Assembly: GCA_934661165.1 (NCBI GenBank)
Contig: CAKUJB010000005.1
Location: 1 to 41,486, forward strand
From: an uncultured Microbacteriaceae bacterium
GTDB taxonomy: Bacteria; Actinomycetota; Actinomycetes; Actinomycetales; Microbacteriaceae
Direction: 5' to 3'
DNA length: 41,486 bases
The position numbers and the translations under genes were made by a program. Shown piece by piece: positions 1 through 11,500 of this stretch; the first letter of the stretch is position 1, and every line of letters begins with the position of its first letter. The notes below the pieces were generated by a model. It ran no database searches, was not told the origin of the DNA, and was given only the letters and a program-made list of their open reading frames with translations.

Positions 1-2
1 GC

Positions 3-75
3 GCCTCTGTAGCTCAGTGGATAGAGCGCCTCCGTCCTAAGGAGGGCGTCGGGAGTTCGAATCTCTCCAGGGGCA
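3..75 (+). tRNA. tRNA-Arg (anticodon CCT)
   Basis: A full cloverleaf can be folded. The 7-bp acceptor stem pairs GCCTCTG with CAGGGGC (one G-U pair), U8-A9 follow, the D arm is GCTC...GAGC, and the anticodon stem CCTCC/GGAGG encloses the loop GTCCTAA, giving anticodon CCT for the AGG codon. The T arm is GGGAG-TTCGAAT-CTCTC. The discriminator is A75; the following CCG shows that CCA is not encoded. It lies directly upstream of a giant surface-protein gene, with no integrase or duplicated 3' end nearby. Confidence 0.93.
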
Positions 76-192
76 CCGTGTCCGGCGTTCCGCGCATGCC
101 CTGCGTTCCGTCTGTGGTGCGTGCAGGGCGGGGCGGGCCCGCCTTCACGTCGCACACCCCGCCGGAGCGCAATCCCCCGAAAAGGGTGGACA

Positions 193-3100
193 TTGCCATG
201 GCCGCCGCCGCCGACCCCGGCTACCGTCGAATGCGTGGGGGGATCTCCGCGCTACGCCATAGACTCGCGCGCCACTCGGCCGCGCGGCGGCTTCCTGCGC
301 GCGCACACACTGCGACCGGGGCCGCTGCGTGCCGCATTCGTCCTCCTGACGGCGCTCGCGATCGCCGCGAGCGGCGTGCTCCTCGGGCCGATGCCGAAGG
401 CGTTCGCCGCCGCGGGCGAGGAGACGACGTGGATCGGCCCGGACACCGGAGGCGACTGGGCGACCGGGTCGAACTGGACGAACGGCAGGCCGGTCGACGG
501 CTCGATCGTCATCTTCGACACCCCGGTCCAGATCGAGCCCTTCAACGACGATCTCGTCGGCGCGACGCTCGAGTTCCGCCCCGGCTCCTCGGGCGCGCGG
601 CTCTCCGCGAACCACGAGTATCGGCCCGGGCGGATCGTCGTCGGCGAGGGCGTGAGCGTCGAGCTCGCCCTCCGACTGCTGCGCGTCGGCCAGTACAGCG
701 AGCTGACGATCGCGATGTCGGACGAGTCCTCGCTGCTGCTGACCCGCCAGGTGCAGCCCGTCGTCAACGTCGAGTCGACGAAGCTTGTCGACGGCGTCGG
801 CCCGCAGCAGGCGGATTTGACGAATGCGGTGATCCGCATCGGCAGCGGCACATGGCAGACCGAGCAGTTCAGGCTCGGCGGCAATGTGCGCCTCGAGATG
901 GACAAGGTCATCGGCCCGAGCAACGTCGGACCGGTCGTCGCCCCGGTCGCCGCGACGACCGAAACCGCGAGTCCGTCCGCCGGGCAGCTCGTCTGGCTTC
1001 GCGATCAGCAGCTCTACCAGGACGCCGAGCTCGTCCTCACGCACGGCCTCACGGCGCACCTCAATGGCCGGACGCAGTCGCTCCACGCCCTCGCCTTGAC
1101 GGACACGACCGCATCGCTCGGCGACGGCGGCCGGCTCGTGCTCGCCGGCTCCGGCGGCGACCCCGCCATGATCGCCGCCTCCGGCGCGGGCACGAGCACC
1201 ATCACGGGCGGCACGGTCGAACTCGGCGGCAGCCTGGGGGGCATCATCATGCTCGACCAGGGCGCGCTCGAGATCCAGTCGACCCTCACCGGTACGCAGG
1301 GCGCCGGCATCGTCCTCGGGGACGGCACGACCCTCGTGCTCACGGACGCCTGCGGCCTCACCGGTGAGATCCAGGTCGAAGGCACCGGCACGATCATCGC
1401 GACGAACGGCATCGGCGGCACCGTTCGACTCGATCCCGGCGCGACGTATGTCGACGGCTCGCTCGGCGAATGCGCGTCGACGACCGTCCCGCCCGGCCCG
1501 CCGACGCAGCTGCGCGCGATCGCGCTCGAGGACCGCATCGGCGCGACGCTCACCTGGACGTGGCCGACCGTGTACGGCACGAACTCGATCACCGGCTTCG
1601 AGGTGTACCGTTCGGCGGACCCGACGGCCCTCGGCACCAAGATCGCCGATGTCCCGCCGGCCGGCAACATCCTCAAATACGTCGACGAGTGGTCGGAGGA
1701 CGACTACCTCGAGGGCTGGACGACGTACTACTACCGCGTGCGGGCCGTGAGCATGACCTCGCTCGGCGCCGTCTCGGCGCAGGTCTCGGTTGTGACGCTC
1801 GGCAAGCCGCCCGCGCCGAGCACGGTGCGCGTCCTCAACGGCTCCGGCAAGGTGAAGCTCAGCTGGACGCCGTCCTCGTCGCCGAACGTCAACGGCTACC
1901 GCATCTACCGCTCGTCGGCGTACGCCGCGCCGACCGCGGACGACCCGTGGGCCGGTGCGGACGCACCCGCGTGGACCACGCCCTTCGGCGCCGACGGCGA
2001 CTGGGTGCTCGTCGACGACGTCGGCCACTGGCAGCTCGAGTACCTCGACGATCTCGACGACGCCACCGCGGCGGCGACGGACACCGTGAGCACCCCCGCC
2101 TTCCCGCTCGAGCGCTCGTGGAACTACTACGTGACGGCGTACACCGACGGCTTCGGCGAGAGCGACCCCCCCGTCGTCGTCGCGGGCACGCCCTCCTCAC
2201 AGCTCGAGCTGACGATGAGCGTCTTCCAGGAGGTCGACGCCTACCCGGGCACGACCGCGGTCTTCGCCGCCGACGTGTCGAACCTCGGCGAGGGCCCGAC
2301 CTCGTCCGACATCACGATGCGGCTGCTCATCCCCAGCGCATTCCCCGTCAGCGTCCTCGACCCCGGCTCGCAGGCGTGGGTGCCGGTCACCACCGACACG
2401 CCGGCCGATGGCGACGGCGACGGGGTCGCCGACTGGACCTGCGGCGTCTCGACGATCGGCGACGCCGCGATGCTCCGCTGCGCCTATGCCGCGGGTCTCG
2501 CCGGCATGACGACCTCGGCGCCGCTGCCGTTCGCGCTCGACATCCCCGTCGACGCCGCACTCGGCACCGTGCGGATCAGCTACTCGGTGTCCGGCTCGAA
2601 CTCCTCCGGCGAGCTCGGCGCGGGCAGCGCGAAGCCGTTCGCCTTCGAGGTCGAGGCGATCCGCCGCGCCGCGCTCGAGCTGCACACCGCATTCGACGGC
2701 TCGCTGAGCGCCGATCCGGCGAACCCCGCGCGCATCGCCGTGACGCTCCTGAACTCCGGCACCGCGGCGACGGTCGGCGCCCCGACGGTCGTCGTCGACG
2801 TGCCGACGGACACGCGCCTGGGCTCGGGCCACGGCACGGACGCCTGGTCGTGCGCGCAGGCGAGCACGGGTGCCGACATCGTGTGCCTCGCCGATCCGGC
2901 CTTCATCGTCGGCGGCGTGCTCCTGGCCGGCGCCGCGGCGCCGGAGCTCATCATCCCGCTCCTCACGCCCGAGACGCCGTGGTCGGCCGGGGCGCGCGAG
3001 GCGCTCCCGATCGGCGTCGCGGCGAGCGCCGAGGACGCGTACGGCCCCGTCGTCGCCGAGGCGCAGCTCATGGGCACGCCGCTCGTCGGCGAGGCGCCGG

Positions 3101-6100
3101 CACTGCTCGTCGACGTCCAGGCGAGCGACCCCGCCGCGCTGCCGTCCGGCCGCAGCGCCTTCCGCCCCGTCGTGACGAACGGCGGCGGCGACACCGTCAG
3201 CGCACCCCTCGTCTTCACCCTCCGCCTGCCGGCCGGCGTGACCCTCGACCTCGCGACGGTCACGGCGGGCTGGTCCTGCGCGCAGGCCGCGACGAGTGTC
3301 GAATGCGCGTCCTCGGCCAGTCGGGTGCTCGCGCCCGGGCAGGTGGTCACCGGTCCGCTGCTCACGACGGTCCCGCTGTCCGACGCGCTCGTCGCCGCCG
3401 GGCACTGGCACGTCAGCGTCCACGCGAGCCACGGCGGCATCACGAGCGAGCCCGTGCAGGGTCTCGTCGAGATCGCGTCGCCCCCGCCGCCGGCCGTGTC
3501 GAGCCTGACGATCCAGCCGCGTCATGCGCCGCTGCGCAGCGGCCAGCGCTCGAGCGCGACCGTGACGCTCGCGGGCGACTCGGCCGCCGGGACCGCCGCT
3601 GCCCGCTCGTTCGCCGCACTCCTGCCGAGTGCCGTCACGGCGACCGGGGTCGAGGTGACGCTGCAGGGCTTCGGTGCGACGAGCGCCGAGGCGTGGGGCG
3701 AGTGCCGGATCGTCCTGGCAGCCGACGGCCCGTTCCCCGGCGCCGGCGACGCGGTCGTCTGCATCACGACGACCCCGGTGCCGCAGGGCGCGTCCGCGCA
3801 GGTCGAGATCGCGTTCGACGCAGGTCAGCACGTCGAGGGCGAGCTGTCGTTCGTCACGGGGTTCCTCGCCGCCGCCACGCACACCGCTGGCGTCGACGCG
3901 CTGATCGCCGCCGGGAGCGGGGCGCTGCTCGAGGCGAGCACCGCGGGGGTCGACGGCATCGCATTCCTCGCGGATGCCGGGCCAGCGCAGTCGGTCGAGC
4001 CGACGGTCATCGTCGCCGAGCCCGGCGAGGAGCCCGAGATCGTGCCGACGACGGTGCGGCTCGCGGGGGCCGTGACGGGCGCCGGCACGACCCCGGTCGC
4101 GTACTGCTGGGAGCAGGTGTCCGGGCCGGCCGTCACGTGGGTCGCCGGCACGGGCGATGCCGCGGTCGTGCCGGGCGCCGCGGGGCTCCCCGAGTTCCCG
4201 GCGGGCGCCCCGGCCGACTGCGCCCCGGGCGGCTTCGACGCCGCGACCGACCACTGGTTCGGCGAGGCCGCGACGTTCCTCGCGCCCGGCGTCCGCGACG
4301 GCGCCGAGGTGACGCTCCGACTCCACGCGACCGACGGCACGGTCGTCGCCGTCGCCATGACGACCGTGACGGTCGGGCCGGCGGGCAACTCGGCGCCGAT
4401 CATCACGGGCATCGAGGTGCTGCGGCACGACGGCGCGGACTGGGTCGCCGTCGCCGATCCGACGGCGCCGCAGACGCCCGGCACGTCGATGCGGCTGCGC
4501 GTCGCCGTGACCGACGCCGACGGCGACCGCGTCCACCTCACTCCCTGGCTCATCGCGCCGAGGTCCGCCGGCATCGTCTTCACCGCGCAGCCGTCCGCCG
4601 ACCCGGGCGTGCTCATCACCGACTTCCGCTGGCCGACCGGGGTCACCCAGCTCGACCTCGGCGTGACGGCGGCCGACGGGCTGACCGGGCCGACCGGCTC
4701 GCCGTCCGTCGCGACCGAGACGCTCAGCCTCGGCCCGAGCCCCGCCACTGCACCGGCACCGGAGGCCTCGCGGCCCGGCTACAACCTGCCGGTCACGGCG
4801 TCGTGGCGCGTCGCGCCGGGTCTCGACCTCGAGGGCTGGGTCGCGAACGGCCCGATCGATGTCGCGGCGGGCCACTTCCCGGTCGGCACGGAGCTCGTGC
4901 ACCCGCTCGCGATCCCGGACCCCGACGCGGAGCCCGACCCCGACGCCGAGCCGGCGCGGGAGAGCCTCTGGGAGCACGCGCCGCTCACCCTGAGCCGCAT
5001 CCACCTCGAGATCGTCGACGTCGCCCCCGTCGGCTGCGCGGTCGCGGCGAACGCCCCCGCGGACGCACTCATCCTCGCGCTCGACGCGCGCGCTGACATC
5101 GACTGGAACGGCCTCGCGCCCGCCGCGAGCGAGTTCGCCTTCGACGTCGTCGGCTGCATCGTCGTCGGGGTCGGGTGGAACCTCACGAACGCCGCCCCGA
5201 TCAAGCGCATGGACATCGAGGACGTGCCGAAGACGCTGTCGTTCCGCGACGTGTCGTTCTTCGCGAGCCGGACGCATGGGGCCGACGGCGAGGAGCGCTT
5301 CGAGTTCGTCGGCACCGCGCAGTCGCAGGGCGCCGACGGGCCGGCGAAGATGGTCGTCTGGGTGCCGGACATGGACGAGCCCGGCTACGGCTCGACCCGG
5401 TTCGCGCTGTGGATCGAGACGCGAATGCCGGACCTCTCGCTCTACTACGGCGGCGACGGCTACCTCCTCTACACCCCGATCGCGCTCAACTCGCTCTCCG
5501 AGATCCCCGGATTCAGGCTCGACCGCGGCTCGAACGACAGCCCGGAGGAATGCACGGGGTCGCCGACGCGGCAGGAGGATCTGCCCGCCCCGGCCGGCTT
5601 CAGCGGCATCACGCGCTACGCCGTCGACCCGCTCTTCTGCGAGCTCGTCGCCGGCATCGGCCTCGACATGGCCGGCACGATGCCGATGATCACGCCGATC
5701 ACCGCCGTCCCGCGCGGCACGATCTACCTCTCGGGCGGCGAGCACACGCTCTTCCGCGACTCGGCGACGGGGATCGCGGCGACGATGACGGGCATCCGCG
5801 TCGTGTACAGCCCGCTGCTCATCCAGGTCATCTCCGACGGGCAGCTCCAGCTGCCGAGCCTCCTGCAGACGCTGACGGAGGGCAAGCAGGGCGCCGCCTC
5901 GGACCGCTCGCTGCTCGACGTGAGCATCGGCCTCACCTTCGGCACGAACTTCGTGAAGGAGCAGACGCTCCAGGCCTTCATCCAGAAGACGGGCGACCCG
6001 TGGGTGGACGCGATGGGCGTGCCGGGGCTCGACGTCGGCGACCTCATCCTGCAGGGCGGCATCACGCTCGAGCAGGACCTCGTCACCACGGTGCGGCGGT

Positions 6101-8553
6101 CGTACGTCGCCTACCCCGACTGGGCGTTCCGCGCCGAGGTCATCGGCCTGCCGAAGCTCATCGAGGACCTTTTCGGGATCGTCGGCGACGAGCCGATCGT
6201 CATCTCCTCGCGGATCAGCAAGCAGTCGCCGATCTGGGATCTGCAGCTCGGCATCGTCGACGGCAACGCATTCATGAAACCGCTGCGGGTCGCCGGCCCG
6301 CAGGCGGCCGAGGTCCTCACGATCGACGGCGCGCACCTCATCATCTCGCCGTTCGGCGGCACCATCGGCGACCGCATCTATCCGTGGGGCGTGACCGCCG
6401 AGTTCGCGCTCGAGATCTACGGTCTGGATCTCGAGGTCATGGCCCACGCCGATCTCTGGGGGGCGAAGCTCGACGGTCGGATCGAGGTCGGCACCTGGTC
6501 GGCGGGCGGCGTGAAGATGCAGCGGTCGTGGGTCGACTTCGCCCTGTCCGCCCTCGATCCCTACGCCTCGTTCGACTTCATGTCGCCGACCGGCTCCGAT
6601 GGCAGCAAGATGGTCGACCTGATCTTCGGCGTCGAGGTCGGCCAGACGAAGCGCGCTGGCGAGGACGACGACGAGTCGTCGATGGCGATGGTGTCGACCG
6701 TGACGCCCGCGGGCGGCGCACCGCCCGTCGCGACGATCGCAGCGCCGAGCCCGGCGCCGCGCGCGGTCACCGATGACGACATGCGCATCACGCTCGACTT
6801 CAGCGCCTCCCTCGAGGACATGAGTCTCGGCGGCGTCGCGACGATTCACGACGTCGAGATCTGGTCGTATCGCGAGATCCCGCTCAGTGTCGGCCTCCGG
6901 GTGCCGCCCGCCGCATTCGCCTTCGGCATGAGCGGGACGGTCGGCATCTTCGGCCATGAGGTCTCGGTCATCGGCTCCGTCGACATGGACTCGAGCGGTC
7001 TCAAGGGCTACGACCTCGTCGGCGCCTCCGAGCCGCTCAACGTCGCCGGCACATCGCTCACGGGCGTTGGCTGCGGGGACGTGAGCGGGATCCTCCCCGA
7101 CGGCGCCGCACCGCCCGAGTTCCCGACGAACGGCCCGTGCCTGCGCGTCTCGATCCGCCCCGGCACGCAGGATCCCATCCGTGTCGGGATGAGCGGCTCG
7201 CTCATCGTGCCGGGCGCGGGCCTCGAGGCGACCTTCGACGGCACCGTCGACGGCACCGGCCTGGCGATTCCGGTCGCGACGGTGCGGCTCACGAGCGCGA
7301 TCACGGCGAGCATCACCGACGCCCGCTTCTACTTCGGCCCGCGGGTCGCGGCGGGCCTCGTCACGGACACGAATGCGTCAGGCGGCACCGTCGTCGTCGG
7401 CAACGGCGACTTCCGGCTGCGCGGTGCGGCGAACGCGACGCTGCTCGGCGGCTTCGGCGCTCGGCTCGACGTCGACCTCGGGAAGATCGGCTCGGCCGCG
7501 TGGGCGAACGCCGAGGCGGAGCTCGCGCTCTTCAAGGACACGAAGTCGCCGATCCAGTCGAGCGTCCGCCTCGCGGGCTCCTTCGCGAAGGAGGGCAGCG
7601 GCTACGCCTGGTCCCTCGAGGGCGTCGGCAGCGTCGACATCTCAGGATTCCAGCTGATCGGGGTCGAGTTCTCGATGGGCCAGACGCCGAGCCGGACGTG
7701 GTTCACGCTCGCCGGCGACCTCCGGGCCGGGCCGGTCACCGCGAGCATCGCGGGCGACCTGGTGTGGGCCGACGGGGTGCGCTTCGAGCTCGTCGGCACC
7801 GCGTCGATGCGCCTCTTCGGCTCGACCTCCGCATCCGCGACGCTGACGCTCGAGTACGGCCCGAAGACGAAGCTCACGCTGGGCATCCCGCCGAAGCTCT
7901 CCGTCAGCAAGCCGACCTTGACCGCCACCCTCGCCTTCGGCGGCGGGCTCGCGGGTCTCGTCCGGCTGGGCGGCAGCGGGACGATCTCGGCGAACGGCGA
8001 CTTCTGCGTCTCCGGCGAGGCGAAGATCGTCGAGGTGAAGGGCGTGGCGAAGGTCTGCCACCAGGCCGGAAAGTGGAGCGGGGAGGCCCGCGCCGAGGTG
8101 TGGAGCGGCATGCACGTCGCGGCCGCGCTCACCTCGATGAACGACTTCATCGCGGCGGCGAAGGTCTCGCTGCCGACGGTGAAGAAGAACGTCAACCTCA
8201 CCTACGCGGGCGTCGGCCTCAGCGGCGACTTCGTCGTCCGCGACATGTTCCTCACGCTCGGGATCGCGAGCAAGGCCGGCTCCGTCTGCGTCGAGACGAA
8301 CAAGAAGGGCAAGTGCACCGAATCGGTGAGCTTCTCCCGCGCGGGTCTGTACGTGAGCGCGTCCGCGAAGTTCAAGGTGCACGGCTGCGCGAAGGGCGGG
8401 GCCCTCGGCAGCAAGTGCGACAACTGGACCACGAACGCGAAGTTCACCGCGAACCCGGTGAAGTTCTGCGGCTCGAAGTCGTTCACGCTCATCAAGAGGT
8501 GGACGATCGCCGGCTGCTACGAACCGCCCTCGAAGCTCTACACGACGATGTGA
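193..8553 (+). CDS. giant secreted multidomain surface protein (PATR-like start, FN3, DUF11-like and PKD-like modules)
   Basis: Predicted exported protein of about 2,786 residues. A hydrophobic signal segment at residues about 46-66 ends in an AFA-type cleavage site. A short WIGPD...NWTNGRP segment follows, resembling autotransporter-associated beta-strand repeats. Two fibronectin type III modules lie at about 436-670. Three or four DUF11-like modules follow (about 670-1240), each with a recurring W-x-C...C pair, then a PKD/REJ-like module (about 1265-1395, motif CWEQVSGP). An unassigned beta-rich region runs from about 1520 to the end. No sortase signal or C-terminal membrane helix was found, so it is probably secreted or held by the next gene's product, which starts 13 nt later. 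The start is uncertain: I chose TTG at 193 because AAAGGG lies just upstream. GTG at 121 or 235 in the same frame is possible. Function unknown; adhesion or surface-layer role is inference. Confidence 0.8.
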   Translation: MPWPPPPTPATVECVGGSPRYAIDSRATRPRGGFLRAHTLRPGPLRAAFVLLTALAIAASGVLLGPMPKAFAAAGEETTWIGPDTGGDWATGSNWTNGRPVDGSIVIFDTPVQIEPFNDDLVGATLEFRPGSSGARLSANHEYRPGRIVVGEGVSVELALRLLRVGQYSELTIAMSDESSLLLTRQVQPVVNVESTKLVDGVGPQQADLTNAVIRIGSGTWQTEQFRLGGNVRLEMDKVIGPSNVGPVVAPVAATTETASPSAGQLVWLRDQQLYQDAELVLTHGLTAHLNGRTQSLHALALTDTTASLGDGGRLVLAGSGGDPAMIAASGAGTSTITGGTVELGGSLGGIIMLDQGALEIQSTLTGTQGAGIVLGDGTTLVLTDACGLTGEIQVEGTGTIIATNGIGGTVRLDPGATYVDGSLGECASTTVPPGPPTQLRAIALEDRIGATLTWTWPTVYGTNSITGFEVYRSADPTALGTKIADVPPAGNILKYVDEWSEDDYLEGWTTYYYRVRAVSMTSLGAVSAQVSVVTLGKPPAPSTVRVLNGSGKVKLSWTPSSSPNVNGYRIYRSSAYAAPTADDPWAGADAPAWTTPFGADGDWVLVDDVGHWQLEYLDDLDDATAAATDTVSTPAFPLERSWNYYVTAYTDGFGESDPPVVVAGTPSSQLELTMSVFQEVDAYPGTTAVFAADVSNLGEGPTSSDITMRLLIPSAFPVSVLDPGSQAWVPVTTDTPADGDGDGVADWTCGVSTIGDAAMLRCAYAAGLAGMTTSAPLPFALDIPVDAALGTVRISYSVSGSNSSGELGAGSAKPFAFEVEAIRRAALELHTAFDGSLSADPANPARIAVTLLNSGTAATVGAPTVVVDVPTDTRLGSGHGTDAWSCAQASTGADIVCLADPAFIVGGVLLAGAAAPELIIPLLTPETPWSAGAREALPIGVAASAEDAYGPVVAEAQLMGTPLVGEAPALLVDVQASDPAALPSGRSAFRPVVTNGGGDTVSAPLVFTLRLPAGVTLDLATVTAGWSCAQAATSVECASSASRVLAPGQVVTGPLLTTVPLSDALVAAGHWHVSVHASHGGITSEPVQGLVEIASPPPPAVSSLTIQPRHAPLRSGQRSSATVTLAGDSAAGTAAARSFAALLPSAVTATGVEVTLQGFGATSAEAWGECRIVLAADGPFPGAGDAVVCITTTPVPQGASAQVEIAFDAGQHVEGELSFVTGFLAAATHTAGVDALIAAGSGALLEASTAGVDGIAFLADAGPAQSVEPTVIVAEPGEEPEIVPTTVRLAGAVTGAGTTPVAYCWEQVSGPAVTWVAGTGDAAVVPGAAGLPEFPAGAPADCAPGGFDAATDHWFGEAATFLAPGVRDGAEVTLRLHATDGTVVAVAMTTVTVGPAGNSAPIITGIEVLRHDGADWVAVADPTAPQTPGTSMRLRVAVTDADGDRVHLTPWLIAPRSAGIVFTAQPSADPGVLITDFRWPTGVTQLDLGVTAADGLTGPTGSPSVATETLSLGPSPATAPAPEASRPGYNLPVTASWRVAPGLDLEGWVANGPIDVAAGHFPVGTELVHPLAIPDPDAEPDPDAEPARESLWEHAPLTLSRIHLEIVDVAPVGCAVAANAPADALILALDARADIDWNGLAPAASEFAFDVVGCIVVGVGWNLTNAAPIKRMDIEDVPKTLSFRDVSFFASRTHGADGEERFEFVGTAQSQGADGPAKMVVWVPDMDEPGYGSTRFALWIETRMPDLSLYYGGDGYLLYTPIALNSLSEIPGFRLDRGSNDSPEECTGSPTRQEDLPAPAGFSGITRYAVDPLFCELVAGIGLDMAGTMPMITPITAVPRGTIYLSGGEHTLFRDSATGIAATMTGIRVVYSPLLIQVISDGQLQLPSLLQTLTEGKQGAASDRSLLDVSIGLTFGTNFVKEQTLQAFIQKTGDPWVDAMGVPGLDVGDLILQGGITLEQDLVTTVRRSYVAYPDWAFRAEVIGLPKLIEDLFGIVGDEPIVISSRISKQSPIWDLQLGIVDGNAFMKPLRVAGPQAAEVLTIDGAHLIISPFGGTIGDRIYPWGVTAEFALEIYGLDLEVMAHADLWGAKLDGRIEVGTWSAGGVKMQRSWVDFALSALDPYASFDFMSPTGSDGSKMVDLIFGVEVGQTKRAGEDDDESSMAMVSTVTPAGGAPPVATIAAPSPAPRAVTDDDMRITLDFSASLEDMSLGGVATIHDVEIWSYREIPLSVGLRVPPAAFAFGMSGTVGIFGHEVSVIGSVDMDSSGLKGYDLVGASEPLNVAGTSLTGVGCGDVSGILPDGAAPPEFPTNGPCLRVSIRPGTQDPIRVGMSGSLIVPGAGLEATFDGTVDGTGLAIPVATVRLTSAITASITDARFYFGPRVAAGLVTDTNASGGTVVVGNGDFRLRGAANATLLGGFGARLDVDLGKIGSAAWANAEAELALFKDTKSPIQSSVRLAGSFAKEGSGYAWSLEGVGSVDISGFQLIGVEFSMGQTPSRTWFTLAGDLRAGPVTASIAGDLVWADGVRFELVGTASMRLFGSTSASATLTLEYGPKTKLTLGIPPKLSVSKPTLTATLAFGGGLAGLVRLGGSGTISANGDFCVSGEAKIVEVKGVAKVCHQAGKWSGEARAEVWSGMHVAAALTSMNDFIAAAKVSLPTVKKNVNLTYAGVGLSGDFVVRDMFLTLGIASKAGSVCVETNKKGKCTESVSFSRAGLYVSASAKFKVHGCAKGGALGSKCDNWTTNAKFTANPVKFCGSKSFTLIKRWTIAGCYEPPSKLYTTM

Positions 8554-8566
8554 CCGGACCACGACG

Positions 8567-11500
8567 ATGATGACCAGCATGCACACCTCGAGGCCCGCGA
8601 CCGCCTGGCGGTGGATCGTGCTCGCCGTCGTGGGCGCGCTCGTCGCCGCGGCGGCCGTCGTCGTGCTCACGCAGCCGCAGCGCGCGCTGTCCGAGGGGGC
8701 GACGAATGCGCACAGCGCGGTCGCCGACGCGCTCCGGCTCGACATCGGCACGAGTGTGCTCCAGGGCGACACGGCGGGGATGGCCGGGGTGCAGGGCGAC
8801 GGGGCGACGGTCGGCCAGGTGCTCTGGTATCAGTGGCGCCCCAACGCGGCCGACGCGGCGTCGCCGGGCGGCGCAGCGTACGTCCTCTACGACAGCGGCG
8901 ACGCCGCACCCGCGGCCGTGCAGCTCCGGATCGGTCCGGAGGCCGCCGCCCACGGCGACCTCAGCGCGCCGCTGACGCCGACGACGTCCGATCCCGCCGC
9001 GGGCGCGTACGAGTTCGAGCTGCCGTCGCTGGCTCCCGGCGAGTTCTTCTATCTGGGCATCGAGACGGCCTCGCCCGGCGCATTCCTCATGTCGATCTGG
9101 CAGCCGACGCCGGGCGGGCCGCCGAACGACAACCTCGTCAACGCGGAATCGCTCGACCTGGTCGTCAACGGCAACCTCGACGGCGTCGACGTCCCGCTGG
9201 CGGCGGGCACCGCGGCGATGTCGACGTTCGAGCTCGATGACGACGGGGTCGACGAGCCGAATGCCGCCGGCGGCGTCGGCTCGGTCTGGTACTCGTGGGT
9301 CGTGCCGCAGGATGGCGCGGAGGTGGAGATCTCGCTCGGCAGCGGCACCGCCGCACTCCACGCGTACCAGCGCCTCGATGCCGCGGGCGGCGGGGACGAC
9401 GGCGCCGTCGTCGACACGACGCTCGACGAGCTGCCGGCCGACGCCGGCGCCTGGACGGCGCCGGACACCGCCGCGGCCGGGCAGTTCGACCCGAGCGTGC
9501 TCGCCCCACGAGCGGACCTCGTCGCGGGCGGCGTCGCGACGCTCACCGGGACCGCGGGCGATGCGCTGCTCCTGCAGGTCATCGGGAACGAGCCCTTCAC
9601 CCTGCTCGGCAACGTCCGGGGCATCGTCGCGCCCGACTTCGACGCGCCGGTCTGGAGCTGCACGAGCGCGGTCTCGACCGGCGGCGCCGACTGGGCGCGC
9701 ACGTGGTCGGGGGAGACCGAGACCCCGGTCGTCATCGACTGCGAGGTCGAGGACGCCGGCGGGCTCCTCGACCCCGAGACCGACTGGTACACGCCCGTCT
9801 CGGCGACCGAGGGCCTCGTGACGCTCACCGTCTCCGCGCCCGCGGGGACGGCCACCAGCCGCGCCTACCCGGAGGTCCGGCTCGTCTGCGACCTGTCGGA
9901 CAACTGCGTGCAGATCGGTGTCGGCACCTCGGTGCAGATCGACAACGCCCCGCCCGCGCTCAGCTGCGACCCGGTGCCGACCGCGTGGCTCCACGGCGCC
10001 GACGCGACGCCGCCCGACGGCACCGTGTCGAGCACGATCGCCTGTGCGGCGAGCGATGCCGACAGTGGGCTCGCCGTCCCGGCGGACGCCGCCTTCGACC
10101 GGATCGCGACGCTCGACGCGACGACACCGGCGGAGGACGCCGCCGTCGAGTACACGGGGCACGCCGACATCTGCGACCTCGCCGGCAACTGCGTGTCGGT
10201 CCCGGCGATCGCCGCGGCGAAGCTCGACCGCAAGGCACCGGTCATCACGTGCGGCACGTACGTCGTCCCGCCGAGCGGCTGGCACCGCGATGACGTGCGC
10301 GTCGACTGCGCCGCGGTCGACGGCGGCTCCGGGCTCGCCAACGCCGCGCAGGCGACGACGACGATCACGACGAATGTGCCGGCCGGCACCGTCGACGCGG
10401 CCGCGTCCTCCGCAGCGGCGCAGGTGTGCGACGTCGTCGGCAACTGCGCGGAGCTGCCGCGGCTCACCGATGTCCGGATCGACCGCGCGGCGCCCGTCAT
10501 CACGTGCGACCCGCTCGCGCCGTGGACGCGCGGGACGAGCGCGACCCTCCACTGCACCGCGACCGACCAGGTCGAGGGCGCCGGGCTCGCTGACAGCGCC
10601 GACGCCGACTTCACGGTCGAGCTCGCGATCGCCCCGGGCGCCGAGGCGACGGGCCTGCGGCCCGAGCCGCGCAGCGTCTGCGACGCCGCGGGCAACTGCG
10701 CCGACCTGCCCGCGCTCGCCGGCGTCGGCCTCGACGACCTCGCGCCAACCGTCGTGTGCGCCGCGGGGCCGACCACCTGGCTCCGCGCCGACGCGACCGT
10801 CGCCTGCACCGCGGTCGACGGCGGCAGCGGACTGGCCGACCCGGCCGACGCCGCGTTCGACCTCACGACCGAGTTCGTCGGCAGCGCGAGCGAGACGGTC
10901 GCATTCGTGGCGCCGAAGCCGGAGATCTGCGACGCCGTCGGCAACTGCGCCGCGGTGCCGCTGCCCGAGCCGGTGCGCATCGACCGGGTCGACCCGGCGG
11001 TGAGCTGCGTGAAGCCCGTCGACGGCACGTATGACTTCAACATCACGATCTCGTGCACCGCGACCGACGCGGACTCCGGGCTCGCCGGCGGCGCGGAGCT
11101 CGTCTTCGTCCTGCGGACCTCGGTCGCGCCGGGGACCTCGGCGACGGGCGTGTCGACGAACACCCGCGAGGTGTGCGACGTCGCGGGCAACTGCGTCGTC
11201 TTCGGCCCCTACGGGAGCTACGACATCGACCTCAGCGCGGCGCCCGCCTCACCCGCCCCGGCGATCGACGCCCCCGCGGCCGTCAACGTCGTCGCGGCGG
11301 CCCCCGCGGTCGGGTTCGCGGGCACGAGAGCGCCGTTCGCGTCGCCGACCGTCGCCTCCGAGATCGGCGCCGTCCTCGACTGCTCGCCCGACGAGTTCGG
11401 CGTCTACGGGCTCGGGTCGACCGACGTCACCTGCACCGCGCGCGACGCGGCCGACCGCGTCACGACGTCGACCTTCCCCGTCCGTGTCTCGATCGCGCCG

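Noticed and set aside
3..75. tRNA-Arg as integration site of a mobile element
   Set aside because: No integrase, no duplicated tRNA 3' end and no composition shift were found in the following genes.
98..129. GCCCTGC/GCAGGGC inverted repeat after tRNA-Arg
   Set aside because: Seven-base arms around an 18-nt loop are expected by chance in such GC-rich DNA, and no T run follows.
193..1500. Autotransporter reading of the giant protein because of its WIGPD...NWTNGRP start
   Set aside because: There is no C-terminal outer-membrane barrel domain, and the organism appears to be Gram-positive. The motif is taken only as a beta-strand-repeat resemblance.
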